This document shows, one piece after another, positions 42,028 to 49,494 of a stretch of DNA of 64,000 nucleotides. The notes under the pieces are model-generated. The model was not told the origin of the DNA. It did no database searches and worked only from the letters and a program-made list of their open reading frames with translations. A program made the position numbers and the translations under genes. Origin of the DNA: Melioribacteraceae bacterium (lineage in GTDB: Bacteria > Bacteroidota > Ignavibacteria > Ignavibacteriales > Melioribacteraceae). Position 1 is the stretch's first letter; each line of letters begins with the position of its first letter. The stretch is from contig WGCV01000042.1 of NCBI GenBank assembly GCA_015493615.1, positions 62,001-126,000 on the forward strand. Direction: 5' to 3'.

Positions 42028-42374
42028 TTGAAAATCTTCTCTAAATTTTTAAAATCGATGGAATCTATTTCTGCCTTTTTACTTAAACGCGTCGCTTCTT
42101 CTTTCAGCTTCACTATCTGGGCTTTGGTCAGTTTTAATTGTTTCTTTTTCAGTTCTTCCAATTTTTTCGATAAAAAGAATTTTACCGAATCGGAATAAGC
42201 GCCGCCGAGTCCGTTAAGATTATTCAATTCGGTCTGAACTTGCTCATTATAAAACTGATTTACTTTCTGCTGTCCAATATCATAAAGCTGCGAACCATAT
42301 TTTTCTCCGATGTAAAAAGCAATTCCAATAGCAATAATAATAAAAGAAAACCCGAAAAAACAGCCGCGCTTCAT
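42024..42374 (-). CDS. Hypothetical membrane-anchored coiled-coil protein
   Basis: A 116-aa protein with one N-terminal membrane span (about 6-22, FFGFSFIIIAIGIAFYIG) and a hydrophilic helical tail ending in a coiled-coil (KKLEELKKKQLKLTKAQIVK). No family is recognised. Its start overlaps the stop of the CBS-domain gene by one base and its stop overlaps the MlaD gene by four, so translational coupling suggests it works with one of them, possibly as a partner of the MlaD protein. Confidence 0.75.
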   Translation of the reverse strand: MKRGCFFGFSFIIIAIGIAFYIGEKYGSQLYDIGQQKVNQFYNEQVQTELNNLNGLGGAYSDSVKFFLSKKLEELKKKQLKLTKAQIVKLKEEATRLSKKAEIDSIDFKNLEKIFK

Positions 42375-43660
42375 TATTCTTCCGTCGGGATTTTTTCGAT
42401 TGAGACTTGCTCAATTCTTCTGTCCTTAACGGTCTTTACCGTAAATTTGTACCCCTTCTCAACAAAGCTGTAGCCGGGGTCCGGAATCGTCCCGGCATAG
42501 TTGAAAATAAATCCGCCTAAAGTTTCATAATCGTCCTCCGGAGAAGTAAAATCGACCTCCAATTCCTCAGATAATTCCAATATGGGAAGTTTTCCGTAAG
42601 CGAGATATTTTCCTTCTCCGAGTTCAGTTAGTTCCGCTTCCTCTTTATCATATTCGTCCCGAATTTCTCCGACTATCTCTTCGAGAATATCTTCCATTGA
42701 AACAAGCCCCGAAGTTCCTCCGTACTCATCGACAACAATCCCGAGATGAAGGTTTTTAGCCTGAAACTCCTTCAGCAATTCGCTTATTAATTTATTCTCG
42801 GGAACGAAATATGGCTTTCTTGCAATTTTATTGATATTTAATATCTCGTCCGGATTTGAGTTTTTCAAAAAACGGAGTAAATCCTTAGCGTAAATGATTC
42901 CAATAATATGGTCCAGGTCCTCCTCGTAAAGAGGAAGACGACTTCTGCCGGAAGTAGTAATGGTTTTAAGCAAATCGTCAAAGTTGGAGTCAATCGGGAT
43001 AGCGTCAATATCAACGCGGGGCGTCATTATTTCCTTTACTAAAATTGTTCTGAAAGAAACGATTCCGTGAATAAGATCCTGCTCCTCCTCTTCGATTGTT
43101 CCCTGCTTTGCGCCGAGATTAGCGAGATCTGCAATCTCTTTTTCTCTGATTACCGTTTTGGAGCGATCTATTTTAACTTTGGAAATTAAAAAGCTAAGAA
43201 AATCGGTAATTATTTTTGAAATCGGATAAATGAGAACAGCCGTCCAATACAGCGGGGCTGCGACCAATTCGGAGAATCTTAAGGGATGTTTGCTTGCCCA
43301 AACCTTCGGGGTAATCTCGGAAATAAGGATAATCAAAACGGTAAGAGTAATAATTTGAACGGTAAAAGCAAGCTCAAGACTTATATTGTATTGATGTGCA
43401 AAATTAAGGGCAAATGTTACGGCAACTATTGACGCCGCAACATTTACCAAAGTGTTTCCGAGTAAGATTGTAACTAACAAACGATGAGGATTATTTATCA
43501 AAGAAGTAATGTACCTGTAAATCAATCCGCTTTTAGACTTTTCCTTATCCAAATCATCTTTATTGAGCGAGAAAAGAGCGACCTCCGAGCCGGAAAAAAG
43601 CGCAGAGACAATAAGCAGAATTAATAATATTAATAATTGATAATAACTATCCGAGTCCAA
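42374..43660 (-). CDS. CNNM/CBS-domain transporter-like protein, GldE-like
   Basis: A 428-aa HlyC/CorC-family protein. The N-terminal CNNM part with three to four membrane helices (about 1-190) has LLVSALFSGSEVALFSLN. A pair of CBS domains (about 205-325) has MTPRVDIDAIP and VDEYGGTSGLVSMEDILEEIVGEI. A CorC_HlyC domain (about 345-420) has YAYGKLPILELSEEL and YETLGGFI. The family is linked to Mg/Co efflux. In Flavobacterium the homologue GldE sits beside ssb as here and is needed for gliding; with no other gld genes nearby, the general CBS/CNNM label is safer. Confidence 0.88.
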   Translation of the reverse strand: MDSDSYYQLLILLILLIVSALFSGSEVALFSLNKDDLDKEKSKSGLIYRYITSLINNPHRLLVTILLGNTLVNVAASIVAVTFALNFAHQYNISLELAFTVQIITLTVLIILISEITPKVWASKHPLRFSELVAAPLYWTAVLIYPISKIITDFLSFLISKVKIDRSKTVIREKEIADLANLGAKQGTIEEEEQDLIHGIVSFRTILVKEIMTPRVDIDAIPIDSNFDDLLKTITTSGRSRLPLYEEDLDHIIGIIYAKDLLRFLKNSNPDEILNINKIARKPYFVPENKLISELLKEFQAKNLHLGIVVDEYGGTSGLVSMEDILEEIVGEIRDEYDKEEAELTELGEGKYLAYGKLPILELSEELEVDFTSPEDDYETLGGFIFNYAGTIPDPGYSFVEKGYKFTVKTVKDRRIEQVSIEKIPTEE

Positions 43661-43695
43661 AAATTATGTTAGTCCTAAATTGTTAAACAACTCAA

Positions 43696-44115
43696 TTAAA
43701 ATGGCAAATCGTCTTTAACGCCGGGGTCAATCGGCTCGGGAGCGTCATTAACGCTCGAGGACGATGCGCCGCTCGAATATCCGCCGTCGCGGGAATCCAA
43801 AGGAATAATCGATTCCGAAATAATTTCGACGACATAACGTTTAACGCCGGAATTATCTTCATAGTTTCTTTTCTGAATTCTTCCCTCGATGTAAAACTTT
43901 TTCCCCTTCTTCAGCTGTTCTTTGTAATAATCGGAAAGGTTGTAACTGATTACTTTGTGCCAAGTTGTTTCCTTAACCCACTCTTCATTTTTCTTGTAGC
44001 TTCTTGTGGTAGCCAAACTGAATTCGGTAACCGAAAAATTATCGTTTACAAATCTTGTTTCGGCGTCGTCCCCCAAGTTTCCAATCAACATAACTTTGTT
44101 TAACGAAAAAGCCAT
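43696..44115 (-). CDS. ssb: Single-stranded DNA-binding protein
   Basis: A 139-aa SSB. The OB fold occupies about 1-108, with KVMLIGNLGDDAETRFV at the start, the ATTRSYKKNEEWVKETTWHKVISY block and KKGKKFYIEGRIQKRNYE. A flexible Ser/Gly/Pro-rich tail ends in the acidic tip DDLPF, which binds partner proteins in replication and repair. It lies upstream of the GldE-like gene, as in many Bacteroidota. Confidence 0.96.
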   Translation of the reverse strand: MAFSLNKVMLIGNLGDDAETRFVNDNFSVTEFSLATTRSYKKNEEWVKETTWHKVISYNLSDYYKEQLKKGKKFYIEGRIQKRNYEDNSGVKRYVVEIISESIIPLDSRDGGYSSGASSSSVNDAPEPIDPGVKDDLPF

Positions 44116-44132
44116 TTCATCCTCCTATTTAT

Positions 44133-44639
44133 TTATTGTTCTACTATAAAAGCGTCTTTGAATAAATTATATTTCCAAAGACGATTTCTAACTTTTTCAG
44201 CTTCTTTCTTGTCTTTAAATGGCGGAAGCTGAACTAAAAATAATTCTTTTTCATCGCTGAAGGTTATTGTAAAAGTTTTTGTATCCAACAAATCTTCAGC
44301 TTGTTTAATAAATTCCTCGGCTCTCTCCTGTGTGGTAAAAGCCCCTAATTGAACAAAATATAATTTAGGAGTTTCAATGTCGGGAGTTTCAACCGGCTTG
44401 TTTTCTTCCTTTTTTGCGGCTTCAACTTTCTCGGAAATTGCCGTTGAATCAACTTGATTAACAACCGACGCGGAATCTATCTTTTCCGTTTTCTTCTCAT
44501 TCCCGGGGTTGCCGTTCCCGATCTGATCGAAAACATATACATCCTGACCTTTATTATTATCTTCCTTTGCCGCTTGCTTTTGCGCGGAACATCCGACAAT
44601 CATAAAACCGATTAATAAGAATGAAACAAAAATTCTCAT
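44133..44639 (-). CDS. SPOR-domain lipoprotein
   Basis: A 168-aa protein with a lipoprotein signal (VSFLLIGFMIVGCSA, Cys17), a charged low-complexity linker (about 20-90) and a C-terminal SPOR domain (about 92-166) with LYFVQLGAFTTQERAEEF and FLVQLPPFKDKKEAEKVR. SPOR domains bind glycan strands stripped of peptides, typically at the division site. It lies 17 bp upstream of ssb. Confidence 0.88.
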   Translation of the reverse strand: MRIFVSFLLIGFMIVGCSAQKQAAKEDNNKGQDVYVFDQIGNGNPGNEKKTEKIDSASVVNQVDSTAISEKVEAAKKEENKPVETPDIETPKLYFVQLGAFTTQERAEEFIKQAEDLLDTKTFTITFSDEKELFLVQLPPFKDKKEAEKVRNRLWKYNLFKDAFIVEQ

Positions 44640-44673
44640 TATAAGCCTGTGTAATAATTAATAATAAAATAAA

Positions 44674-44705
44674 CTCGCCCTACTAAAATAGAATAGTAGA
44701 GCGAG
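44674..44705 (-). terminator. Rho-independent terminator after SGNH lipoprotein gene
   Basis: A 12-bp stem with one G-T pair (CTCGCTCTACTA/TAGTAGGGCGAG on the minus strand), an 8-nt loop and a T-rich tail (TTTATTTTATT), 30 nt after the stop at 44736. Confidence 0.8.
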
Positions 44706-44735
44706 AATTAAAAATAAAATATTCAGTAAATATTC

Positions 44736-46184
44736 TTAAAACTGAACTTTATATTGTATTGAAGGATCGATCCGTGGAAATCCGTTACCAATCCCTTTCT
44801 GAGGATAAAAGCCCTTAAGTAAAATAGAATTCGGCAATGTAGCTACATCAACAAGGGGAATCTGAGCGTTAAATGTCGAATTAATAACTTTAATAAATTG
44901 ATTTGCAATAATACCGTAACCTCTGGTTGTCGGATGAACGCCGTCTAATCCGAAAGTGTTGCCGGTTATATAAGCCGATGAAAATGTGAGGCCGTTGGAA
45001 ACATAACCGGAAGTGGCAACACCGTTAAAGAATGTATTGATATCGACCAAAGCAAATCCGTGAGCGCCCGCCAAAGTAGCGATTGAAGTATTGTAAGAGT
45101 CAATCACGTTCTTAATATTAGCTAATTCGTCTCCGTCCAAAGTATATGGATTCGGGAACGGATTCTGCGGATGAAGCCCGAAAGGTTTGGTTACGTCAAC
45201 GCCTACCGCAGTCGGGTCAACTCCGATGCTCTGATAATACGCCGCGGAAAGTCCGGTAGTATCACCGATCATTCCAGCAAACTGGGAACCCGCCAACGTT
45301 AGAATAACATTTCCGGCAAATAAATCATCCGGAGTTGCAAACTGAGTTGCAGGCACCGCGCCGATATCCGTGCTCTTCTGATAATACAATCCGACTGCCA
45401 AACCGGCATCAACGGCAGGTTTGATTGCCAAACCGACTTTCGGCCCTATAGTTGTAAAATAAGGTGTTGAAGTTACATAAGGGATATTAGCTACTACAAT
45501 TTTAGCCGTTGAATCATTTGCGGTAGCTAAAGAATCCAACGCTATTTTATAAACATAATCAAAAGTAGCTTCCGGAGTATAAGGAGCAACGCCGCCTGTT
45601 GCCGCATGAGCAAGTATATCATTATTTCCTAACCAGAAGATGATAAAAGTAGGTTTTTGCGCCAAAGCTTGGTGCATCTGAGTTCCTGAACCTCTTAATA
45701 CAAGATTAAAGTAAGGATTAGGAGAACCGGCTTGACCGGTAATACAATTATTCGAGTCGGTTGCCGAAAGAGCGTCCGGCAGCCATTCCCCGGGAATTCC
45801 CAAATTGTTATAAGGAGCCGGATAGTTCAAATTTGTAGGAGCGCCTTTATTGGGGTTACGAACAATATTAGGAGTTCCATCTGCATTAAAACCGGAAATC
45901 TCCAATCTGTCTCCAGTCCCAGGGTCGCTGATTATCGGTTGCTCATATTTAGCTCCGACTTGATCGGCAATCAATTTTCCGTACGAATATTTTTGCGACG
46001 ACTCGTAAAGCGTTCCGTTCTGATATCCTGCGGACAAGCTGTTTCCGACAACGACAAATCTTGAAAAATCGACGCTTCCGGTATTAACTGTCGGAGCCGT
46101 TAAATCGCTTCTGTCTTCGCAACCGTAAAAAAGAGCGGCTAACGAAAGTAAACTTAAAATCAAAAATTTATTTAACTTTTTCAT
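44736..46184 (-). CDS. SGNH/GDSL hydrolase lipoprotein
   Basis: A 482-aa lipoprotein (LSLAALFYGCED, Cys22). The SGNH hydrolase blocks are FVVVGNSLSAGYQNG (block I, with the nucleophile Ser in GNSLSAG), the FWLGNNDIL segment (block III, about 180-188) and GLDGVHPTTRGYGIIA (block V Asp/His, about 415-430). It is probably an outer-membrane-anchored esterase or lipase. It is directly downstream (17 bp) of a FadL-type porin, a pair that recurs in Bacteroidota and suggests release and uptake of fatty acids or other hydrophobic products. Confidence 0.88.
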   Translation of the reverse strand: MKKLNKFLILSLLSLAALFYGCEDRSDLTAPTVNTGSVDFSRFVVVGNSLSAGYQNGTLYESSQKYSYGKLIADQVGAKYEQPIISDPGTGDRLEISGFNADGTPNIVRNPNKGAPTNLNYPAPYNNLGIPGEWLPDALSATDSNNCITGQAGSPNPYFNLVLRGSGTQMHQALAQKPTFIIFWLGNNDILAHAATGGVAPYTPEATFDYVYKIALDSLATANDSTAKIVVANIPYVTSTPYFTTIGPKVGLAIKPAVDAGLAVGLYYQKSTDIGAVPATQFATPDDLFAGNVILTLAGSQFAGMIGDTTGLSAAYYQSIGVDPTAVGVDVTKPFGLHPQNPFPNPYTLDGDELANIKNVIDSYNTSIATLAGAHGFALVDINTFFNGVATSGYVSNGLTFSSAYITGNTFGLDGVHPTTRGYGIIANQFIKVINSTFNAQIPLVDVATLPNSILLKGFYPQKGIGNGFPRIDPSIQYKVQF

Positions 46185-46201
46185 AACTGTTTTTCTCCTC
46201 C

Positions 46202-47443
46202 TTAAAAGTTATATGATAAATTTATACCGAACAAATGTGCATATGAATTATATACACCGTTAAAAGGAGAATTTCCCGCTGTATAAGACTGTTCCGAATT
46301 AGTGATATTTCTTTCGGCAAATCTTAAGAACATGTAAGAAAGATCTATACTCATCTTATCTGTCAGCTTATATCCCAAACCGGCATTGAAACCAATTCTG
46401 TCGGCATCGGGAAGAGACGGCTCGACTAATTCATCCTTAACAGGATTCTTGTCGTATAACAATCCGCCCCTAAGAGCTAATTTATTCATTTTATATTCAA
46501 ATCCGGTTCTTGCAATCCAACTGTTTTGGTACTCTCTCGGAACATCAATGTCTTCCGCATTCGGGTCTGAAAAATCAACGGATAATTTATCATAACTTGA
46601 CCATCCTACATATTGGAAATCAGCGGAGATAGTTAAATTATCATTAGGATAAAAACCTACCCCTAAGGTTAAGTTCATCGGCGTTGTCAGGGACGCCGTG
46701 ATGTCGCATGAAGGAAGCTGTGAAGCTAAAGCGGCAGGTCCATCTTCGGACTTTGCCGTTCCGGCGAAATCAAATTTGTTTGAACTTCTGTATGAAACGC
46801 CGACTGAAAATTTATCGGATGGTTTGTAGAAAGCTGCAACATTGAAACCGATTGACGTTCCGTCGCCGCTTAAAGTAAGTTGAAAATCACCATACAACGG
46901 ATCAGGAAGGGGAACAAATTTTCTAATCTTAACATCGCCGTAAGCATAGTTAATACCTACCGCAACGGACAAACATTTTGTTAACTGATAAGCTACGTTA
47001 CCGGAAAAGAAAAATGTTCTGATTTCCGTTTCAACCGCAAGATATTTTCCGATCCAGTTGTCGTCCCATTTGGAACCCAACCCGTACGGATTGTTAATGC
47101 CGAAACCTACGTGAAGTTTTGGGGAAATTTGACGCGTGAAATAAAAATTAATCGGAGTAAAAGTTTGGTCTTGCATCTTGTACTCTGTAACAGCGGGAGA
47201 AACTCCCCTGAAAGTAGCGCTCGGCATTATCATAGTAACGCCGGCTGATACGCTTGTTCCGCTAAGTTGAGTGATTCCGGCGGGATTAAAATAAACAGCG
47301 GACGCGTCATTTGCTACGCCCGTAAAAGCTCCGCCCATTGATACTGCACGCGCAGCATGTTCATTAATCTGAAATCCGCTAGCGAAAAGCGACCCTGCAA
47401 AGAATAAGAGGGTAGAAAGAATTGTTAGTGACTTTTTCACCAT
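46202..47443 (-). CDS. FadL/OmpP1/TodX-type outer-membrane transporter
   Basis: A 413-aa outer-membrane beta-barrel. The signal peptide ends at LFASG (about 22). The N-terminal hatch region GFQINEHAARAVSMGGAFTGVANDASAVYFNPAGI is the family hallmark. Alternating hydrophobic strands run to the end, with the last residue Phe (NLSYNF), as expected for Bam-inserted barrels. The family imports long-chain fatty acids and other hydrophobic compounds by lateral diffusion. It shares an operon with the SGNH lipoprotein. Confidence 0.93.
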   Translation of the reverse strand: MVKKSLTILSTLLFFAGSLFASGFQINEHAARAVSMGGAFTGVANDASAVYFNPAGITQLSGTSVSAGVTMIMPSATFRGVSPAVTEYKMQDQTFTPINFYFTRQISPKLHVGFGINNPYGLGSKWDDNWIGKYLAVETEIRTFFFSGNVAYQLTKCLSVAVGINYAYGDVKIRKFVPLPDPLYGDFQLTLSGDGTSIGFNVAAFYKPSDKFSVGVSYRSSNKFDFAGTAKSEDGPAALASQLPSCDITASLTTPMNLTLGVGFYPNDNLTISADFQYVGWSSYDKLSVDFSDPNAEDIDVPREYQNSWIARTGFEYKMNKLALRGGLLYDKNPVKDELVEPSLPDADRIGFNAGLGYKLTDKMSIDLSYMFLRFAERNITNSEQSYTAGNSPFNGVYNSYAHLFGINLSYNF

Positions 47444-47506
47444 GGTTGCTCCTATAATGTTAGAAAATAACGAATGAATATAACTAAATGTGAAATAACT
47501 GCCAAA

Positions 47507-48007
47507 TCATTCAATTATTAGAATGACTGCGCCTTTTTCCACTGATTCACCTTGACTTACTTTAACTTCTTTTATTGTTCCGGAAATCTCGCTTTTAATT
47601 TCATTTTCCATTTTCATTGCTTCAAGTATAAACAAGGAAGTCCCTTCAACAACTTCATTACCTTGCTCAACTTCCATTCGCAAAACGAGTCCGGGCATCG
47701 GAGCTTTAATTAAAGTCTCTCCGCTGTTTTTTCTTCTTTCGGCGTTTAACTTTTTTGCTTTGTTCTGCAATTCTGTTAAAACTTCCACCTCGTAATTTTG
47801 CCCTTTGGCTACAATCTGAAACTTTTCGTCCGATTTTTTTGAATAGACAACGTTATAAATATGACTGTTTATTTCAAGAACAATTTGATTCTTATCTTCG
47901 GATAAAACTTTATATTCCATCCTGTTCCCATCAACGGAAGCTGTGGGATTTTTAATCTCAACTGTTTTTGTAACTTTGCCGTTAATATCCGTAATGAACT
48001 TATCCAT
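47507..48007 (-). CDS. Biotin carboxyl carrier protein of a second acyl-CoA carboxylase
   Basis: A 166-aa protein. The N-terminal half (about 1-85) is a beta-rich segment, as in the carrier part of propionyl/pyruvate carboxylases. The C-terminal biotinyl domain (about 97-166) has PMPGLVLRMEVEQGNEV and the biotin site EAMKMENEI (Lys about 133), the AMKM motif. Its start overlaps the upstream biotin carboxylase by 8 bp. Together they form the alpha part of an acetyl-, propionyl- or geranyl-type CoA carboxylase, or of an oxaloacetate decarboxylase-like enzyme; the carboxyltransferase is not here. Confidence 0.9.
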   Translation of the reverse strand: MDKFITDINGKVTKTVEIKNPTASVDGNRMEYKVLSEDKNQIVLEINSHIYNVVYSKKSDEKFQIVAKGQNYEVEVLTELQNKAKKLNAERRKNSGETLIKAPMPGLVLRMEVEQGNEVVEGTSLFILEAMKMENEIKSEISGTIKEVKVSQGESVEKGAVILIIE

Positions 48008-49493
48008 CTATCTCAATCCATTTGTTTTCAGATGATATTTTATTTTTTGTAACTCGCAACTCGCTGTTTTTCTTCCTGAGATAAGATGCGATTAATGCAA
48101 CCGCATCGTCAAGATTTTCAAAATCGTCCATCCATTTATCGGGAAGCAAGGGAGTTAACTCGACATCGAGGAAGTTAATATCAAAACTTCCGTCAACAAA
48201 TTTCGGGTGCTTTAAAATCCACTTGAATAACGGTATGTTTGTTCGAACTCCCGCGATTTTATATTCTTCCAAAACATGGAGCATTCTATTGAGCGCTTCC
48301 CTACGATTTCTGCCCCAAGTTACAACTTTTGAAAGCATCGGATCATAATAAACCGAGACTTCCGAGCCGGTCTCGATTCCCGTATCTACTCTGACGCCGG
48401 GACCGGAAGGCAAACGGTGTAGTTCAATTTTACCGATTGAAGGGGCGTAGTTGTTCGTAACGTCCTCGGCGTAAACGCGGCATTCCAAAGCGGAACCGTT
48501 CAGATGCAAATCGCTTTGCTCAAAGGAGATTCTCTCCCCTTCCGCGATTCTGAATTGCTCCTTCACTAAATCGAGTCCGGAAACCAATTCCGTAACGGGA
48601 TGCTCAACTTGAAGTCTGGTATTCATTTCCAGAAAATAAAAATTCTTATCGGCGTCCATTAAAAATTCAATAGTTCCCGCGTTGTAATAGTTACAAGCCT
48701 TTGCCGCATTAATTGCAGCAGTCGTGATTTTCTCTCTGATCTCGGGAGTAACGCTGGCGGAAGGAGATTCTTCAACTACCTTTTGATGACGCCTCTGCAC
48801 CGAGCATTCCCGTTCAAAAACATGACGATAATTTCCGTGCTTATCCGCAATAATCTGAACTTCAATATGTTTGGGATTCTCAATGAACTTCTCAAGATAA
48901 ATCGCTCCGTTCCCAAAAGCTTTTTCAGCTTCGCTCTTCGCGCGATTATAATTCTCGATTAGTTCCTCCGGCGCGTTAATACGCCTCATTCCTTTGCCGC
49001 CGCCGCCGGCGGCGGCTTTAAGCATAATCGGGTATCCTATTTCAGCGGCAATCCGTTTTAATTCATCCATGTCGTCAATCGGCTCGGTCGTTCCGGGAAC
49101 AATCGGGACATTGTGCTTTTTCATCAATGTTCTTGCCGAAGTCTTTTCTCCCATTAACTCAACGGCTTCGGCCGAAGGACCGACAAAAACGATTCCGCTT
49201 TCTTCGCACTTCTTAATGAAATCGGCGTTTTCCGAAAGGAAACCGTAGCCAGGGTGAACGGCGTCCGCGTTAATTTTTTTTGCAATGGACAAAATGTTGT
49301 CGGCGACAAGGTAAGATTCGTTCGCCGGAGAATTTCCGGCATAATGAGCTTCGTCCGCTAACTTTACATGAAGCGCGCTTCTGTCGGCATCGGAATAAAG
49401 CGCCGCCGTTGTTATTCCCATCTCCTTGCACGCTCTGATAATTCTTACGGCTATCTCGCCGCGATTTGCTATTAAAACTTTTTTAATTTTCAT
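48000..49493 (-). CDS. Biotin carboxylase subunit of a second acyl-CoA carboxylase
   Basis: A 497-aa ATP-grasp enzyme, about 50 residues longer than the accC at 23459. It has [33 protein letters not shown] (about 160), ERECSVQRRHQKVVEE and [16 protein letters not shown], then an extra C-terminal extension (about 450-497). Length and gene pairing resemble propionyl-CoA or 3-methylcrotonyl-CoA carboxylase alpha subunits rather than housekeeping AccC. It follows mutS2 by one base and overlaps the biotin-carrier gene by 8. Confidence 0.92.
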   Translation of the reverse strand: MKIKKVLIANRGEIAVRIIRACKEMGITTAALYSDADRSALHVKLADEAHYAGNSPANESYLVADNILSIAKKINADAVHPGYGFLSENADFIKKCEESGIVFVGPSAEAVELMGEKTSARTLMKKHNVPIVPGTTEPIDDMDELKRIAAEIGYPIMLKAAAGGGGKGMRRINAPEELIENYNRAKSEAEKAFGNGAIYLEKFIENPKHIEVQIIADKHGNYRHVFERECSVQRRHQKVVEESPSASVTPEIREKITTAAINAAKACNYYNAGTIEFLMDADKNFYFLEMNTRLQVEHPVTELVSGLDLVKEQFRIAEGERISFEQSDLHLNGSALECRVYAEDVTNNYAPSIGKIELHRLPSGPGVRVDTGIETGSEVSVYYDPMLSKVVTWGRNRREALNRMLHVLEEYKIAGVRTNIPLFKWILKHPKFVDGSFDINFLDVELTPLLPDKWMDDFENLDDAVALIASYLRKKNSELRVTKNKISSENKWIEIDG

Positions 49494-49494
49494 A

